Assembly: GCA_002082585.1 (NCBI GenBank)
Contig: CP020563.1
Coordinates: 7,558,001-7,622,000 of the forward strand
Direction: 5' to 3'
DNA length: 64,000 bases
DNA from: Kitasatospora albolonga
GTDB lineage: Bacteria > Actinomycetota > Actinomycetes > Streptomycetales > Streptomycetaceae
Part shown: in pieces, positions 63,583 through 64,000 of the stretch
Layout: each line of letters begins with the position of its first letter
Position numbering within the stretch: the stretch's first letter is position 1
Program-made: the position numbers and the translations under genes
The notes under the pieces: generated by a model
Told to the model about the DNA's origin: nothing
The model's input: only the letters and a program-made list of their open reading frames with translations
Databases searched by the model: none

Positions 63583-64000
63583 GTGACCGACCTCCCGACC
63601 GGCCGTCCGGCAGCCGCTCTCTCGCGTCCGTTCTCGGTGCGCGGGCTCACCTCGCGCAACCGGATCGCCATGGCCCCCATGACCCGGCAGTTCTCTCCCG
63701 GCGGAGTCCCCGGCCGGGACGTGGCGGACTACTACACCCGCCGGGCCGCCGGAGGGGTGGGCCTGATCATCACCGAGGGCACGTACGTCGGCCACGACTC
63801 CGCCGGGACCAGCGACCGGGTTCCCCGCTTCCACGGCGAGGACGCCCTCGCGGGCTGGGCCGATGTCGTGGAGTCCGTACACGGGGCGGGCGGGGCGGTC
63901 ATTCCGCAGCTCTGGCATGTGGGCGTCACCCGCGCCGAGGGGGCGCCGCCGGTGGCGGACGCCGAACCGGTGGGGCCCTCGGGCGTCTCCCTGACCGGGG
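63583..64000 (+). CDS. Old Yellow Enzyme-family NADH:flavin oxidoreductase (3' end beyond window)
   Basis: The first 139 residues of a TIM-barrel FMN enzyme: LTSRNRIAMAPMTRQ (strand 1, the FMN-contacting MAPM motif), DYYTRRAAGGVGLIITEGTYV and IPQLWHVG are characteristic of the family. GTG 63583 is chosen for AGGA eight bases upstream; the protein then starts MTDLPTGRPAAAL. Members reduce activated alkenes with NAD(P)H. It lies 257 bp beyond the lipoprotein start, and that gap shows no clear signals. It is probably outside the polyketide cluster; a tailoring role would be surprising because the predicted product keeps its dienes. Confidence 0.88.
   Translation, partial: MTDLPTGRPAAALSRPFSVRGLTSRNRIAMAPMTRQFSPGGVPGRDVADYYTRRAAGGVGLIITEGTYVGHDSAGTSDRVPRFHGEDALAGWADVVESVHGAGGAVIPQLWHVGVTRAEGAPPVADAEPVGPSGVSLTG

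Noticed and set aside
63583-64000. Old Yellow Enzyme as a tailoring enzyme of this pathway
   Set aside because: It lies beyond a lipoprotein gene and a convergent hairpin, and no alkene reduction is needed after the PKS in this family.

Overview
This window is one contiguous, very GC-rich piece of an actinomycete chromosome, almost certainly Streptomyces. Third codon positions are nearly all G or C, the few TTA codons sit in biosynthetic and regulatory genes, and the gene content is classic Streptomyces secondary metabolism. It covers most of a modular type I polyketide gene cluster of the plecomacrolide (bafilomycin/hygrolidin, V-ATPase inhibitor) family and its right-hand border. The loading module and module 1 lie upstream of base 1.

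Layout: (1) Bases 1-52521, plus strand, hold five giant PKS genes. Numbering the first visible module as 2, domain reading gives: gene 1 = M2 (KS-AT malonyl-KR-ACP) and M3 (KS-AT methylmalonyl-ACP, no KR); gene 2 = M4 (KR), M5 (AT of unusual FAGH type, KR) and M6 (malonyl AT, DH-KR); gene 3 = M7 (DH-KR) and M8 (DH-ER-KR); gene 4 = M9 (KR) and M10 (DH-KR); gene 5 = M11 (DH-KR) and a thioesterase. The order of extender units and reductions matches the C1-C22 backbone of bafilomycin module for module, with one exception: the M11 AT is methylmalonyl-type, where bafilomycin needs methoxymalonyl. I therefore infer a 2-methyl (hygrolidin / hygrobafilomycin-like) macrolide. (2) Bases 52539-56664 hold the five methoxymalonyl-ACP genes (hydroxyacyl-CoA dehydrogenase, ACP, acyl-CoA dehydrogenase, FkbH, and an O-methyltransferase on the minus strand). 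(3) Bases 56824-60435 hold an AfsR/SARP regulator (minus), a 578-bp divergent control region, a type II thioesterase and a small LuxR-type regulator. (4) Bases 60678-62716 hold a FabD-fold acyltransferase and a short adenylating enzyme, translationally coupled. They match the fumaryl transferase/fumarate adenylyltransferase pair (Orf2/Orf3) known from bafilomycin biosynthesis, which esterifies C21-OH. (5) Bases 62762-64000 hold a lipoprotein and the start of an Old Yellow Enzyme, probably outside the cluster. No C5N-unit genes (bafX/Y/Z type) follow, so the fumarate half-ester is the expected end product unless those genes lie upstream.

Working together: the PKS builds and cyclises the 16-membered lactone, the methoxymalonyl genes feed M5, TEII edits the line, and the fumaryl pair decorates the product. 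The SARP and LuxR proteins probably control the cluster. In-frame TTA codons in the SARP, TEII and three PKS genes suggest bldA control at several levels. Gene symbols below follow bafilomycin orthologues by synteny and domain content; they are not based on a database search.
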